Assembly: GCA_012522075.1 (NCBI GenBank)
Contig: JAAYLG010000109.1
Span: 1-48,517 of the forward strand
Source of the DNA: Bacillota bacterium
Lineage (GTDB): Bacteria > Bacillota > Dethiobacteria > Dethiobacterales > Dethiobacteraceae
DNA length: 48,517 nt
Direction of reading: 5' to 3'
In this document: positions 1-8,395 of the stretch, piece after piece
Layout: the number at the start of each line of letters is the position of its first letter
How positions within the stretch are numbered: position 1 is the stretch's first letter
Notes under the pieces: generated by a model
The model's input: only the letters and a program-made list of their open reading frames with translations
What the model was told of the DNA's origin: nothing
Database searches by the model: none
Position numbers and translations under genes: made by a program

Positions 1-29
1 AAGAAAAATTCAAGGCAATATTATCAGAG

Positions 30-84
30 GTGCCAAAATATGGGTGGCAATAAAACTTGCAATTAACCTATGAAGTTTTGGCAC
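30..84. repeat. Inverted repeat upstream of the transporter promoter
   Basis: A perfect 9-base inverted repeat, GTGCCAAAA at 30-38 and TTTTGGCAC at 76-84, lies just upstream of the -35 element at 95. It could be an operator or the end of a terminator from a gene to the left; there is no T-tract, so a regulatory role is only a guess. Confidence 0.35.
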
Positions 85-94
85 GGGCAGAACA

Positions 95-123
95 TTGATA
101 ATGAAAGGGTAAATTGCTATAAT
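95..123 (+). promoter_or_regulatory. Sigma-A type promoter of the ArsB/NhaD-like transporter gene
   Basis: TTGATA at 95-100 and a consensus TATAAT at 118-123 are separated by exactly 17 bases. The transporter start codon follows 50 bases later behind an AGGAGAG ribosome site. This is one of the clearest vegetative promoters in the window. Confidence 0.75.
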
Positions 124-173
124 TAAATATTAGTATGTTATAAGAGTAAATATAAGACTAAGGAGAGCAGTAA

Positions 174-1442
174 ATGAAGACTACAGCCATTGCACTATTT
201 CTATTAACATATGTACTGCTTTTAATTTTCCCGAAAATCCGTGCCTACATTGCCCTGCTTTCAGCCCTGGCCTTTGTCCTGCTGGGGATCATGCCCGTAA
301 CAAAAGTTTTTAGTTCCGTGGACTGGAATGTTATTATGATGATTGCCGGTACCATGGGGATTGTATCTTTATTCATCGAATCAAAAATGCCCTCCCTGTT
401 GGCGGACTTGATTATTGAAAAAACACCTAACGTTAAGTGGGCAATAGTTTCCCTGTCCCTTTTTGCCGGTTTTATTTCCGCCTTTGTAGACAATGTGGCC
501 ACGGTCTTGATGGTTGCTCCTGTAGCCGTCACCATTGCTAAAAAACTCAAAATCTCTCCCGTCAACAGTATCATAGCCATCTCCGTGGCTTCCAATCTCC
601 AGGGAGCGGCTACCTTGGTCGGGGACACAACTTCCATTCTGCTTGGCGGACATGCCGGCATGAACTTCCTGGACTTTTTTGTTTTTCAGGGGAAACCCGG
701 CATGTTTTGGGTTGTGCAGGCCGGCGCAGTGGCTTCAACTTTTGTTTTACTGTATCTTTTTCGCAAAGAGAACCTCCCGGTTCAATCTCTGGGGAGAACG
801 GAAGTTACCGACTACTTCCCGTCCGTTCTGCTTGCCGGTATGGTTCTCCTATTGATTCTCGCCTCATTTTTGGGCAACATGCCAAAAACAATCAACGGTA
901 TTATCTGTATTTCTTTGTTTGTTATCGGTTTGATCAGGAATTATCTCATCCGGAAAGACGGAAAGCTGATTCTTAATGCCCTGAAAGAAATTGATTACTT
1001 TACCATTTTACTTTTGGCGGGGCTTTTTGTTGTGATAGGCAGCATTACTGAAGCGGGCGTGGTAGAAGACATCAGCAAACTATTTGTCAAGGTGAGCAAG
1101 GATAATGTTTTTGTGATTTATACCCTGGTTGTCTGGGCTTCCGTCCTGCTTTCCGCTTTTATTGACAATATACCGTATGTGGCCACCATGCTGCCCGTTA
1201 TGGCCGGGACTGCCAGGATTATTGGCATTGACCCCACACTATTATATTTTGGTTTACTAACAGGCGCAACTCTGGGCGGGAATCTAACTCCCATCGGTGC
1301 CTCCGCCAATATTACAGGTCTGGGAATCCTGCGCAAGGAAGGTTATGAAGTAAGCGTTGCGGAATTTATGAAAATAGGCATTCCCTTTACGCTTGCCGCC
1401 GTTCTTACCGGGTACGTGCTCGTCTGGCTGCTCTGGGCATAA
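174..1442 (+). CDS. ArsB/NhaD-type (SLC13-like) membrane transporter
   Basis: An integral membrane protein of 422 residues with about 11-12 hydrophobic segments. Two related motifs, FVDNVATVLMVAP near residue 105 and FIDNIPYVATMLPV near residue 328, mark the two halves of the ion-transporter superfamily (ArsB, NhaD, SLC13 permeases), in which the paired helical hairpins bind ion and substrate. The substrate (arsenite, sodium/proton exchange or a dicarboxylate) cannot be told from sequence. No arsR, arsC or arsA is adjacent, so an arsenite role has no support from context. The ATG start has AGGAGAG about 8 bases upstream and its own promoter at 95-123. The gene stands alone and converges with the cysteine hydrolase gene. 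Confidence 0.85.
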   Translation: MKTTAIALFLLTYVLLLIFPKIRAYIALLSALAFVLLGIMPVTKVFSSVDWNVIMMIAGTMGIVSLFIESKMPSLLADLIIEKTPNVKWAIVSLSLFAGFISAFVDNVATVLMVAPVAVTIAKKLKISPVNSIIAISVASNLQGAATLVGDTTSILLGGHAGMNFLDFFVFQGKPGMFWVVQAGAVASTFVLLYLFRKENLPVQSLGRTEVTDYFPSVLLAGMVLLLILASFLGNMPKTINGIICISLFVIGLIRNYLIRKDGKLILNALKEIDYFTILLLAGLFVVIGSITEAGVVEDISKLFVKVSKDNVFVIYTLVVWASVLLSAFIDNIPYVATMLPVMAGTARIIGIDPTLLYFGLLTGATLGGNLTPIGASANITGLGILRKEGYEVSVAEFMKIGIPFTLAAVLTGYVLVWLLWA

Positions 1443-1588
1443 GCAAAGGAACAGCGTCTGCTTTACAACAGATGGATAAAAGAAGCACAGCATACGGATT
1501 AAATGTCCGCAGATGCAGTGCCTTTTTGCTTGGTCGTTCCCAATTGCCGGTACGGCAAAGGAGACATAAGCAGGCTGCTCCAAGACGG

Positions 1589-2251
1589 CTACCTGACATA
1601 GGGAATTTTGTCCTCTTCACCTTCATTGAGGGCGGTAATTAACTCCTGTGTTGTAAGCACCCGGCCAAAGAAACGCCTGATATTATTAAGTGTAGCCTGG
1701 TGTGCGGCCTCGTCAAAGGTACCGTTGGCATCACTGACAAAAACCACTTTATAGTCCCGCATGAAGGCGCTGCGGGCTGTACTTTCGCAGCAGACATTGG
1801 TTAAAGTGCCTGTAATAATAACAGTATCCACCACGCCCAAACCGCGCACGTTGTTTAACAGCAGTTCCAGATTTGTATTATAGAAGGCATCGTAGCGGTG
1901 TTTAACAATAATATGCTCCCCGGGCAAGGGGGTAATCTCTGCAATTATTTCGTAACCAAATGTGCCCGGCCGCAGGCCTTTTTCCAATAACAGGGGCTGG
2001 TAGCTGGCTTCTAAAGGTGAAATCTTGAATTCATCTTTTAGTTGTGCCTGTGTATAAATAACCGGAATGCCCAGTTTGCGGCATTCAGCGATAATTCTTT
2101 TGATATTGGGCACAATTTGCAATGCGTTATCATTGGCATATAAAGCGCCACCCGGTTTTAAAAAATCGTTTTGCATATCGATCACAAGCAGTGCACATCG
2201 TTTATGGTCAATTCGCCAAGGGATATAATTAGTCATGTTTTTCTTTTCCAT
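1589..2251 (-). CDS. Isochorismatase-family cysteine hydrolase
   Basis: A 220-residue cytosolic hydrolase of the isochorismatase/nicotinamidase fold. The catalytic triad is visible: Asp25 in LLVIDMQNDF, Lys117 in IIVKHRYDAF and Cys154 in TNVCCESTAR. The Gly-Thr-Leu-Thr-Asn stretch before the cysteine is the usual cis-peptide turn of the family. Members hydrolyse amides or enol ethers (nicotinamide, N-carbamoyl compounds, isochorismate); nothing here fixes the substrate, although the VCxSTAR-type motif is common in amidohydrolase-like members. The ATG at 2251 has an AAAGGGGTG ribosome site on the minus strand. It is a single-gene unit and nothing next to it suggests a pathway. Confidence 0.85.
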   Translation of the reverse strand: MEKKNMTNYIPWRIDHKRCALLVIDMQNDFLKPGGALYANDNALQIVPNIKRIIAECRKLGIPVIYTQAQLKDEFKISPLEASYQPLLLEKGLRPGTFGYEIIAEITPLPGEHIIVKHRYDAFYNTNLELLLNNVRGLGVVDTVIITGTLTNVCCESTARSAFMRDYKVVFVSDANGTFDEAAHQATLNNIRRFFGRVLTTQELITALNEGEEDKIPYVR

Positions 2252-2462
2252 CTTTTCACCCCTTTTAGAGTTTTACAAAAAATAATCCCTGCATTCTGCT
2301 TGCAACGTTGCAGCCTGCGCCAGTTGGGGATTCAGTATCGTCGACATCCTTAACAAACTCCCCGTAAAGGAGTAACATGCTAGCTTGATTATATAGAAAA
2401 AAAATTCTTTAAGCAATCACTATACAAAAGTGCCGATTCGGAAAAGAATAAGTGACGCAGAA

Positions 2463-2499
2463 GAAAAAAAGAGGTGCCGGAAACAGCCGGCACCTCTTT
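2463..2499 (-). terminator. Rho-independent terminator of the yedE-tusA-DUF3343 operon
   Basis: A perfect 14-base stem (2466-2479 with 2486-2499, loop AAACAG) is followed on the minus strand by an uninterrupted U-tract (plus-strand A-run 2463-2469). It ends the operon transcribed from about 4226. The rest of the gap 2252-2612 holds no convincing gene; the short frames there lack ribosome sites. Confidence 0.85.
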
Positions 2500-2612
2500 T
2501 CCAGTTATAAACAGCCCGTGGTGGATGTTAACTTTTTCAAGGTTGATCGATCCGGCAGGTGGAGAACAGGTCAACAGCGAATCAGCGTACAGGTGCAAGG
2601 AGATGGAAAAGC

Positions 2613-2885
2613 TTAAGAGTTCGCTTTCCATACGCGTTCGGCCTGGACATTTTTCCCCTCGGAGGTAAAGAGGTAGATTTCATAAGCATCTCCCTCTTCC
2701 GCATTTAGCAGTGAAACTACTTTTGGGTAGTCGGCTGCTTCAAAACGGGCGGCAATTCCACAGGAGGAGGAGATCAACCGGGGCACAGGAATCATTTTTA
2801 CCGGAATTGCTTTTGCTTGCAGCAATTTTTCAAAACGAAGTGCCTGGGAAACGGTATGGAAAGATGCAACATAATAAGTGGTCAA
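2613..2885 (-). CDS. DUF3343 (putative Se/S carrier-like) protein
   Basis: A 90-residue soluble protein that matches the DUF3343 family by length, by the N-terminal YYVASFHTVSQALRFEK pattern and by the conserved SSSCGIA cysteine motif near residue 42. Families of this kind sit next to tusA and yedE homologues and are proposed to carry sulfur or selenium on that cysteine. The start is TTG at 2885, three bases past the tusA stop. The ribosome site GAAGGTG lies inside the last tusA codons, so translation is probably coupled. An ATG start is not available in this frame near the ribosome site. The function is inferred from family and context. Confidence 0.75.
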   Translation of the reverse strand: MTTYYVASFHTVSQALRFEKLLQAKAIPVKMIPVPRLISSSCGIAARFEAADYPKVVSLLNAEEGDAYEIYLFTSEGKNVQAERVWKANS

Positions 2886-2887
2886 AT

Positions 2888-3112
2888 TTACACCTTCTTC
2901 GTGATGGTCAGCACAAATTCATCGTTATTTTCAGTTGTTTCACAGTTGTAACCCAGAGAACCGGAGAGGCGACGGATGTTTTCGGCAGAGACAAAGCTGT
3001 CACACAAAACGGTTAGCGGCTCGCCGGGGTTTGCTTCGATTGCTTTTTTTACCCTGATGACCGGTTCAGGACAGGATAAGCCGCGGACATCTACTTTAAG
3101 CTGTGTGCTCAT
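2888..3112 (-). CDS. TusA-family sulfurtransferase / sulfur (selenium) carrier
   Basis: A 74-residue TusA-like protein: the two-layer fold begins VDVRGLSCPEPV and Cys14 in the CPxP motif would carry persulfide (or a selenium equivalent). TusA proteins pass sulfur to tRNA thiolation or to molybdenum-enzyme maturation; the close relative YedF accompanies selenium genes. The start ATG at 3112 is chosen over longer in-frame starts because GGAGGCG lies directly upstream and the gene then overlaps the end of the yedE-like gene by 17 bases, as expected in an operon. The location between a YedE-like channel and a DUF3343 protein suggests uptake and delivery of a sulfur or selenium species. Confidence 0.88.
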   Translation of the reverse strand: MSTQLKVDVRGLSCPEPVIRVKKAIEANPGEPLTVLCDSFVSAENIRRLSGSLGYNCETTENNDEFVLTITKKV

Positions 3113-4184
3113 GTGTTGCGCCTCCTTTTTGCTTGACAGAGATATTGCTCTTCGTAAAAGCAAAGCCGACAACCAGCAGAAAAGCGGCTGCAATCAGGAC
3201 GCCTGCTTGTCCGGCCGGGGTGACGCCGTTGGCGCTGGCGGCAAGACCGAAATTATGGGAAACTGCCGCCCCCGCCAAAAGACCTAGCACGGTAAATGCC
3301 GCATCGGTGTCGCCTTCGCCGGAGAGGACCAGCTGGCGCAACGGGCAGCCGCCCAGACGAGTTGCCCCCAGACCTACTACAGCCAGGCCGATGAAATTCC
3401 AGACACCGTCTGTGTGGGCAACGGGCTGATCCACAAAACCAAGTTTAAAGTAACCGAAAGCCAGGTTCATAATGAGCGCAGCGGCAATGATGCCAATAGT
3501 ACCGAAAAGCAGGTGCGGGTCTTTGATTAAAAGCAGATCGCGGAAGCATCCAACCTGGCACAAGCGTGTCCGCTGCACCGCAAAACCGATCAGCAGGCCG
3601 GCAAACAGTGAAATTAGAATTGGTGCCCTTGCTGCTGCCGGGCCGCTTTCACTGAAGAAAATAAAAGCAGGGGCTGACATTACCAGAATTAATAATACCA
3701 AAGCCAATACCGGCATGGCAAACCCGTTTGCCGCAGGCAGTCTGTGGCTGCGCCCCAGGGAAAAGCCTTTTTTCAGAAATTGCACGCCGATAAAAATGCC
3801 AAAAACAAAGCCAACAAGGCCTACCAGGGCATTCAGGTCGCCGGCGGCCAGGCGCAGCACCATGCGCAGCGGGCAGCCTAAAAAGGTTAAGGCGCCGATC
3901 ATAATCGCCATCCCGATAAAAAAGCGCATCAGCGGCGAAGAGCCGCCGCGGGTACGGAATTCACCCGTCAGTACTGCCGTCAGAAAAGCGCCGAGGATAA
4001 AGCCGCTAATTTCCGGGCGTATGTATCGTACCGGTTCCGCCCTGTGCAGGCCGAGCCCGCCGGCTATGTCACGGATAAAACAGGCGATACAGACTCCCAT
4101 GTTTGCCGGATTGCCGAAATAAACGAGCAGGACACCTAAAAATCCTACCAACAAACCGCTGAGAAGGATTTTTTTGCGGTCCAA
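3096..4184 (-). CDS. yedE: YedE-family membrane protein (selenium/sulfur transport)
   Basis: A 362-residue polytopic membrane protein with an internal duplication of the YeeE/YedE type. Each half has a conserved cysteine segment: GCPLRMVLRLAAGD in the N-terminal half and GGCPLRQLVLSGEGD in the C-terminal half, with RLCQVGCFRDLLL between them. YeeE proteins conduct thiosulfate past such cysteines; the YedE branch is associated with selenium metabolism. The start is TTG at 4184 behind AAGGAG. It is the first gene of a three-gene operon with tusA and DUF3343. The presence of a selenoprotein gene at 14108 fits a selenium role, but sulfur transport remains possible. Confidence 0.82.
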   Translation of the reverse strand: MDRKKILLSGLLVGFLGVLLVYFGNPANMGVCIACFIRDIAGGLGLHRAEPVRYIRPEISGFILGAFLTAVLTGEFRTRGGSSPLMRFFIGMAIMIGALTFLGCPLRMVLRLAAGDLNALVGLVGFVFGIFIGVQFLKKGFSLGRSHRLPAANGFAMPVLALVLLILVMSAPAFIFFSESGPAAARAPILISLFAGLLIGFAVQRTRLCQVGCFRDLLLIKDPHLLFGTIGIIAAALIMNLAFGYFKLGFVDQPVAHTDGVWNFIGLAVVGLGATRLGGCPLRQLVLSGEGDTDAAFTVLGLLAGAAVSHNFGLAASANGVTPAGQAGVLIAAAFLLVVGFAFTKSNISVKQKGGATHEHTA

Positions 4185-4225
4185 GTGTGCATCACTCCTT
4201 TTTTGGGTAGTGTGTGTTCGTGATA

Positions 4226-4255
4226 ATTATACCTGTACCTTATTTCACGCAACAA
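4226..4255 (-). promoter_or_regulatory. Promoter of the yedE operon
   Basis: On the minus strand TTGTTG (plus 4250-4255) and a consensus TATAAT (plus 4226-4231) are 18 bases apart, 42 bases before the yedE start. The 200-base divergent region also holds the promoter of the ECF sigma operon, which I could not place. Confidence 0.55.
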
Positions 4256-4385
4256 ATAGAGATTATCAATATGGGCGGGAAGGCACATAGAAAACAACGA
4301 TGCGGCAAACGCAAAGCTGAAGGGATAGGCTTTTTTGCTGCGTCTATATAAAGGAAAGACAAACGGCCGGAAAAGGGGGGAAGAG

Positions 4386-4937
4386 ATGAACTCCGAGGAT
4401 TTGCTCGTGAAACGCGCAGTTTCCGGGGACAAGGCCGCCTGTGAGCAATTGGTGAAAAAATATCAGGCCTATATTTTTGCCATCATTCTTAATCTCACAG
4501 GCGACAGTTGCAATGCGGAAACTATCGCCCAGGAAGTATTCCTGCAGATGTACATCTCTTTGCCCCAATACCGGTTTAAAGGTTTCAGGACATGGTTGGG
4601 CAGGATTGCCGTCCATAAGGCCATTGACTGGAAGAGAAAGCAGCAGAGAAGACAGGCGAAGGAGCGCCTGCTGGCGGACAGGGAACGGCTGGCGGTGCAG
4701 GTTGAATACGGTGGCGTGGAAGAGAAGCTCAACCGGCAGGAGGAGGCAAAAAGGATCAGGAATCTCTGCCGGAGGCTTCCGGAGAGTTACCAAAGAGTAA
4801 TTAAGAAGTATTACTTTGCAGGGAAAAGTTATCAGGAGATAGCCGGAGAGGAGGGCATAGCGGTAAAAACAGTGGAAACAAGGCTCTACAGGGCCCGGAA
4901 AAAATTGCAGGCATGGTGGAAGGAGGAACAGGGATGA
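4386..4937 (+). CDS. ECF-type sigma-70 family RNA polymerase sigma factor
   Basis: A 183-residue sigma factor with only regions 2 and 4. Region 2 (residues ~10-80) includes the helix ending AETIAQEVFLQMYISLPQYR and the core-binding FKGFRTWLGRIAVHKAIDWKR; region 4 (residues ~120-175) has LPESYQRVIKKYYFAGKSYQEIAG and a helix-turn-helix ending TVETRLYRARKKLQ. The start is the ATG at 4386 behind AAAAGGGGGGAAG rather than the longer upstream frame, which lacks the family N-terminus. The stop overlaps the anti-sigma start (ATGA), so the two are coupled. It is expected to be held inactive by the next gene product and to control this operon or cell-envelope genes. Confidence 0.92.
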   Translation: MNSEDLLVKRAVSGDKAACEQLVKKYQAYIFAIILNLTGDSCNAETIAQEVFLQMYISLPQYRFKGFRTWLGRIAVHKAIDWKRKQQRRQAKERLLADRERLAVQVEYGGVEEKLNRQEEAKRIRNLCRRLPESYQRVIKKYYFAGKSYQEIAGEEGIAVKTVETRLYRARKKLQAWWKEEQG

Positions 4938-5413
4938 CGCATTACGTCCGGCAGGAATGGAAAGCATTTGCGGAAGGGCGGACTGATGAAAAAAAACGCT
5001 GCAAAATGGAAGAACACCTGCTGGCATGTGATGGATGCTTAAATGAGTATCTGACCTGTATTGCGCCTGAGCAGGAAAGCCTTTTCGGCAGCCGGATCAG
5101 CCCGCAGTTTACCGCACAGGTAATGCAAAAGATAAATGCTTATGCTGCGCAGAAGAAAAAAGAAAGCGCCAAAAAGCACCTGCTTTTTTACTATGCAGCT
5201 ACGGCCTGCCTCACACTTTGGCTAACTTCCGCCGGCATCTTCCGCCACCTGGCAGAAACAATACCGGAGATACCGGGGATAAAAGAAAACCGGTTGACTT
5301 TTCCCGCAACGCGGGAACAAAGACTTTTTAGATTCGGCTGGTCAGACAGGTTGATGGATAGTACTTTGCACCTTTTGGATGCAATAACACCTGACGAGGA
5401 GGTAAGAGAGTGA
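4934..5413 (+). CDS. Zinc-finger anti-sigma factor, membrane-anchored
   Basis: A 159-residue protein with an N-terminal zf-HC2/ZAS domain: the motif HLLACDGC near residues 34-41 is the HxxxCxxC zinc site that clamps ECF sigma factors. One membrane segment (about residues 78-100, YYAATACLTLWLTSAGIF) is followed by a short extracytoplasmic tail of about 55 residues. The ATG at 4934 overlaps the sigma stop and has AGGAGG at 4921. It would sequester the upstream sigma factor at the membrane until a signal releases it. The tail has no recognisable sensor domain. The next gene starts in a 4-base overlap. Confidence 0.88.
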   Translation: MTHYVRQEWKAFAEGRTDEKKRCKMEEHLLACDGCLNEYLTCIAPEQESLFGSRISPQFTAQVMQKINAYAAQKKKESAKKHLLFYYAATACLTLWLTSAGIFRHLAETIPEIPGIKENRLTFPATREQRLFRFGWSDRLMDSTLHLLDAITPDEEVRE

Positions 5414-6216
5414 ATAAGAAAAGCAAGTTTATCGTCTTTGTCCTCTCGTTTTTACCGGGGTTGAGCCATATTTACCTTGGCTTTTTTCGCAGGGGGTACA
5501 TCTTCCTGGGAGCCACGGCGGGAGTTGTTTTATTGACTCTGGGGCTTGCCAGTGTGCTTTACGGTAATGATGTTTTTATTGTGCTGCTTGGTTTGCCTGT
5601 CCTGTGGTTTATTGCCCTGGTAGACAGCATGACATTGACGGAAATAATCAACAGGAGCCAAGGACCGGAGACAGCCGGCATTGTTGCAGAACCGGGCGGC
5701 AGCATTGCCGGAATTCTGGATAAGCAGAACAGGAAAATACTCACCTGCATCCTGTCCATTGTTCCGGGAGCGGGGCACATGTATTTAGGCTATATGAAGC
5801 TGGGGCTGGAGCTGATGACTCTGTTTTTCTTCTGCCTGTTCCTGGTAGACTGGCTGAGGATCGGATTCTTTATGTTTATTCTCCCGGTAATCTGGTTTTA
5901 CAGCATGTTTGACTCCCTGCACAAAACAGCGCAGGAGCCGGGGGAAGAAGCAGGCTTTTCCCTGTTTGCCCTCTGGGGGCAAAACGGAATCAGCCGGAGC
6001 GGCTCCAAACTCCTGGGATACGTGCTTGTTGGCCTGGGGCTGTTGCTGATCTTCGACAAAATAATTTCGCCGCTCATACCGTACGAAATAAAAAATTCTG
6101 TGCAGACAGGAATTGTTGCCATCCTGCTTATTGCAGGGGGAATCAAGACACTGACGGGCGGGAGTGGTTCCCGCGAGAGCGGGGAGGTGGCGGACAAATG
6201 CGCAGGTGGAGAGTAG
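5410..6216 (+). CDS. Duplicated TM2-like multispanning membrane protein
   Basis: A 268-residue membrane protein made of two similar halves. Each begins with a PGxxHxYLG turn, LPGLSHIYLGFFRRGYIF near residue 15 and VPGAGHMYLGYMKLGLEL near residue 118, typical of TM2-domain proteins, then two or three hydrophobic helices; a third hydrophobic region (residues ~200-255) resembles the LiaI/LiaF transmembrane segment. The start is GTG at 5410 overlapping the anti-sigma stop. Function unknown; being translationally coupled to a sigma/anti-sigma pair, it may sense membrane state or be a regulon product. Confidence 0.7.
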   Translation: MNKKSKFIVFVLSFLPGLSHIYLGFFRRGYIFLGATAGVVLLTLGLASVLYGNDVFIVLLGLPVLWFIALVDSMTLTEIINRSQGPETAGIVAEPGGSIAGILDKQNRKILTCILSIVPGAGHMYLGYMKLGLELMTLFFFCLFLVDWLRIGFFMFILPVIWFYSMFDSLHKTAQEPGEEAGFSLFALWGQNGISRSGSKLLGYVLVGLGLLLIFDKIISPLIPYEIKNSVQTGIVAILLIAGGIKTLTGGSGSRESGEVADKCAGGE

Positions 6217-7040
6217 GAACACTGTCCCTGGGAGTCTTGTTGATTTCGCTGGGAGTCGTGCTGCTTGTTGCCCAGTTCAAACGGCAGTTCATCCTGCAGA
6301 CCCTGCTCACATGGTGGCCGGTGGTGCTTGTCCTGCTTGGCGGAGAAATACTGTTCTCTGTTTTTACGGCAAGGGAGCCGGAACCTAAAATCAAATACGA
6401 TCTCTTTAGCATCTTTTTTGTCGCCGTCATGCTTTTTTGCAGCATTGGCATGTACGCTCTGACCGCTACCGGCATGCTTGATAAAATTTGCCGGGCTGTG
6501 GACAGCAGCACCATGGCGGTGGATGTGCCGCCGCTGCGGACAACGGCCGATGAGAGAATAAAAAACATTGTCGTGTCAGCTCCTGCGGGCAGGCTGGAGA
6601 TTAAAAGAAGCAGCACATTGGAAGTGACCACTTTCGGGCAGGCTGTTGTCAATGCCACAGACAGGCAGGAGGCCGAAGCTTTGCTGGCGCAGCACCGGGT
6701 AGTCATGCGGCGGGAAGGGGACACTTTGTTTATCAAGTATCCTGCAACAGTATACCCGGGGGATTTCAAACCCTATATCCGGGAAATCAGCCATACCCTG
6801 CTTTTGCCTGCACACATTGCCGTGGAAATAAACGATTCCGGCAATTACTTTGACCTTGATATTGACGGCCAAGCCATTGGAGAGAACTGGCTGATCAAGG
6901 GCAGTGGCCGGATTAATATCATGGTCGCCGGGCTGCCGGACCTGGACATGAATGCTTATGTCGGGGATGTGCAGCAGTTGTGCGGCAGTGCAAACTGGCA
7001 GCCGGCAGAAATAAAAAATGAAACCGGCAATACAGTATAA
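6198..7040 (+). CDS. LiaF-like membrane protein with DUF5668-type transmembrane region
   Basis: A 280-residue protein that overlaps the preceding gene by 19 bases. Residues ~8-85 contain three hydrophobic stretches (LSLGVLLISLGVVLLV, WWPVVLVLLGGEILF and a third around 73-93) as in LiaI/LiaF-type proteins; the rest is an extracytoplasmic or cytosolic beta-rich domain of about 180 residues, in line with the LiaF C-terminal or adhesin-like fold. LiaF proteins restrain envelope-stress signalling in Firmicutes. Here it is encoded with an ECF sigma pair instead of LiaRS, so a role in tuning that sigma factor is inferred from context only. Confidence 0.65.
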   Translation: MRRWRVGTLSLGVLLISLGVVLLVAQFKRQFILQTLLTWWPVVLVLLGGEILFSVFTAREPEPKIKYDLFSIFFVAVMLFCSIGMYALTATGMLDKICRAVDSSTMAVDVPPLRTTADERIKNIVVSAPAGRLEIKRSSTLEVTTFGQAVVNATDRQEAEALLAQHRVVMRREGDTLFIKYPATVYPGDFKPYIREISHTLLLPAHIAVEINDSGNYFDLDIDGQAIGENWLIKGSGRINIMVAGLPDLDMNAYVGDVQQLCGSANWQPAEIKNETGNTV

Positions 7041-7081
7041 AGTATAAAGGCACTATTCAGTGGGGAACGGGCAAAAACAAC

Positions 7082-7498
7082 TTAAAAATTATTCTTGAGA
7101 GCGGGGAAATCAAGGTGGATGAGATTTAACTGCTGTGCCACTTCGGGATATAATGTGAGAAACTTTTTGTTTGCCGCTTCCAGTTGCTTGTAGTATTCCG
7201 CGTAGGCAGGACTCAACCTTTTCATGGCCGGAATAAAGATGTCATAATAGCCGCTTGCCTGATGAAATTCTTTCAGCAGGATCTGGAGCTTGTAAGCAGG
7301 TGAGTTTTTATACTCATCAGACCGGCGGTATGCCAGGTACTGTTCCATGATATCCTTGTTTTCAGCAAAGAACTTTTCAGGGTCTGCGACAGCCTGTCTT
7401 GTATCCTCAATCATCTCCTCTATGTTTTCCGTATTGAAATTTTTGGTGCTTTCATCCAGAAAAGCTTGCAATTCCTCCGGGATTGCCAAAGGCGGCAC
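7082..7498 (-). CDS. Hypothetical helical protein
   Basis: An unrecognised 138-residue protein, predicted almost wholly alpha-helical, with many charged residues and no membrane segment or signal peptide. The only start in frame near the 5' end is GTG at 7498 and no clear ribosome site precedes it, so the true start could be internal or the gene could be a leftover of a longer one. It converges with the LiaF-like gene and diverges from the dehydrogenase gene at 7611. No function is assigned. Confidence 0.5.
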   Translation of the reverse strand: MPPLAIPEELQAFLDESTKNFNTENIEEMIEDTRQAVADPEKFFAENKDIMEQYLAYRRSDEYKNSPAYKLQILLKEFHQASGYYDIFIPAMKRLSPAYAEYYKQLEAANKKFLTLYPEVAQQLNLIHLDFPALKNNF

Positions 7499-7610
7499 AA
7501 TTTGTTTTTTCTATATGTAGTATTAATAAGAACAATTGTAGCAACAGGTAAAATCTGATAAAAGGAAAGAAGGGAGCAATTTTTCCAGAAACGGGAAAGG
7601 GGTGTATACT

Positions 7611-8378
7611 GTGCAACTGACGGGCAAAGTGGCCCTGATTGTCGGATCCGGCAGCGGGATTGGCAAGGCGGCCGCCATCCTTCTGGCAAGTGAAGGCGCC
7701 GACGTGATGCTGGCTGACATTGACCCGGAAGGAGCCATGAAGGTAGCGGAAACAATCCGCCAAAACGGCGGCAGGGCGGCCATTGTGCAGGGGGATATGA
7801 CCAAGGAAGAAGATGCGGAGAAAATGGTACAAGCCGCTTTGGAACAGTTCGGGCAGGTTGACATACTGGTGAATGTGGCGGGTGGTTCCCAGGGTCGTTT
7901 TATCCGGGAGCGGCTGAGACCTTTTGCCGAATCGGTCAAAGAAGAATGGGACCGTATTATTGATGTCAATTTAACCGGTGCCCGCAACTGTACAAGAGCG
8001 GTCATCAACCACATGCTGGAGCGGGGCTCCGGCAAAATTATTAATATGTCTTCCATGGCGGGAGTAAGCGGGGTGGCAAATGCGGTGGATTATTCTGCGG
8101 CCAAGGCCGGCCTCATCGGTTTCACAAAGGCGCTGGCACAGGAAGTGGCTCCCTATGGCATCCAGGTGAACAGTATCAGCCCGGGCGGGGTATATACTGA
8201 GCGCCTGCAGGCTGTCATGGAGAGGCACAAGCGGGAAGGTTCCGGGCGTACATTCGATGTAAGCAAGTTGTCTACACCGGATGAAATTGCCCGCATTATC
8301 CTCTTTTTGGCTGCAGCTGACGTGAAAAATCTAAACGGCATTAATATTGAGGTCCACGGGGCAAGAAGGAACATGTAG
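7611..8378 (+). CDS. Short-chain dehydrogenase/reductase (SDR)
   Basis: A 255-residue classical SDR oxidoreductase. The NAD(P)-binding glycine motif GSGSGIG is at residues 12-18, an acidic Asp36 after the second strand favours NAD, the NVAGG motif starts near residue 88 and the catalytic residues are Ser147/148, Tyr161 and Lys165 (YSAAK). The GTG at 7611 is preferred over GTG at 7602 because AAAGGGG then sits at a normal distance. The C-terminus (NGINIEVHGAR) is intact. It is followed by the remains of a second SDR gene, so a pair of dehydrogenases probably once stood here. The substrate is unknown. Confidence 0.88.
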   Translation: MQLTGKVALIVGSGSGIGKAAAILLASEGADVMLADIDPEGAMKVAETIRQNGGRAAIVQGDMTKEEDAEKMVQAALEQFGQVDILVNVAGGSQGRFIRERLRPFAESVKEEWDRIIDVNLTGARNCTRAVINHMLERGSGKIINMSSMAGVSGVANAVDYSAAKAGLIGFTKALAQEVAPYGIQVNSISPGGVYTERLQAVMERHKREGSGRTFDVSKLSTPDEIARIILFLAAADVKNLNGINIEVHGARRNM

Positions 8379-8395
8379 CGACAGTTGTTATTAGG

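Noticed and set aside
2389-2631. 80-codon minus-strand frame downstream of the DUF3343 gene
   Set aside because: It runs through the operon terminator and shows no family features or ribosome site.
3472-4122. Long open frame (216 codons) on the strand opposite yedE
   Set aside because: It is a shadow of the membrane protein gene, rich in Arg/Pro/Lys, with no ribosome site.
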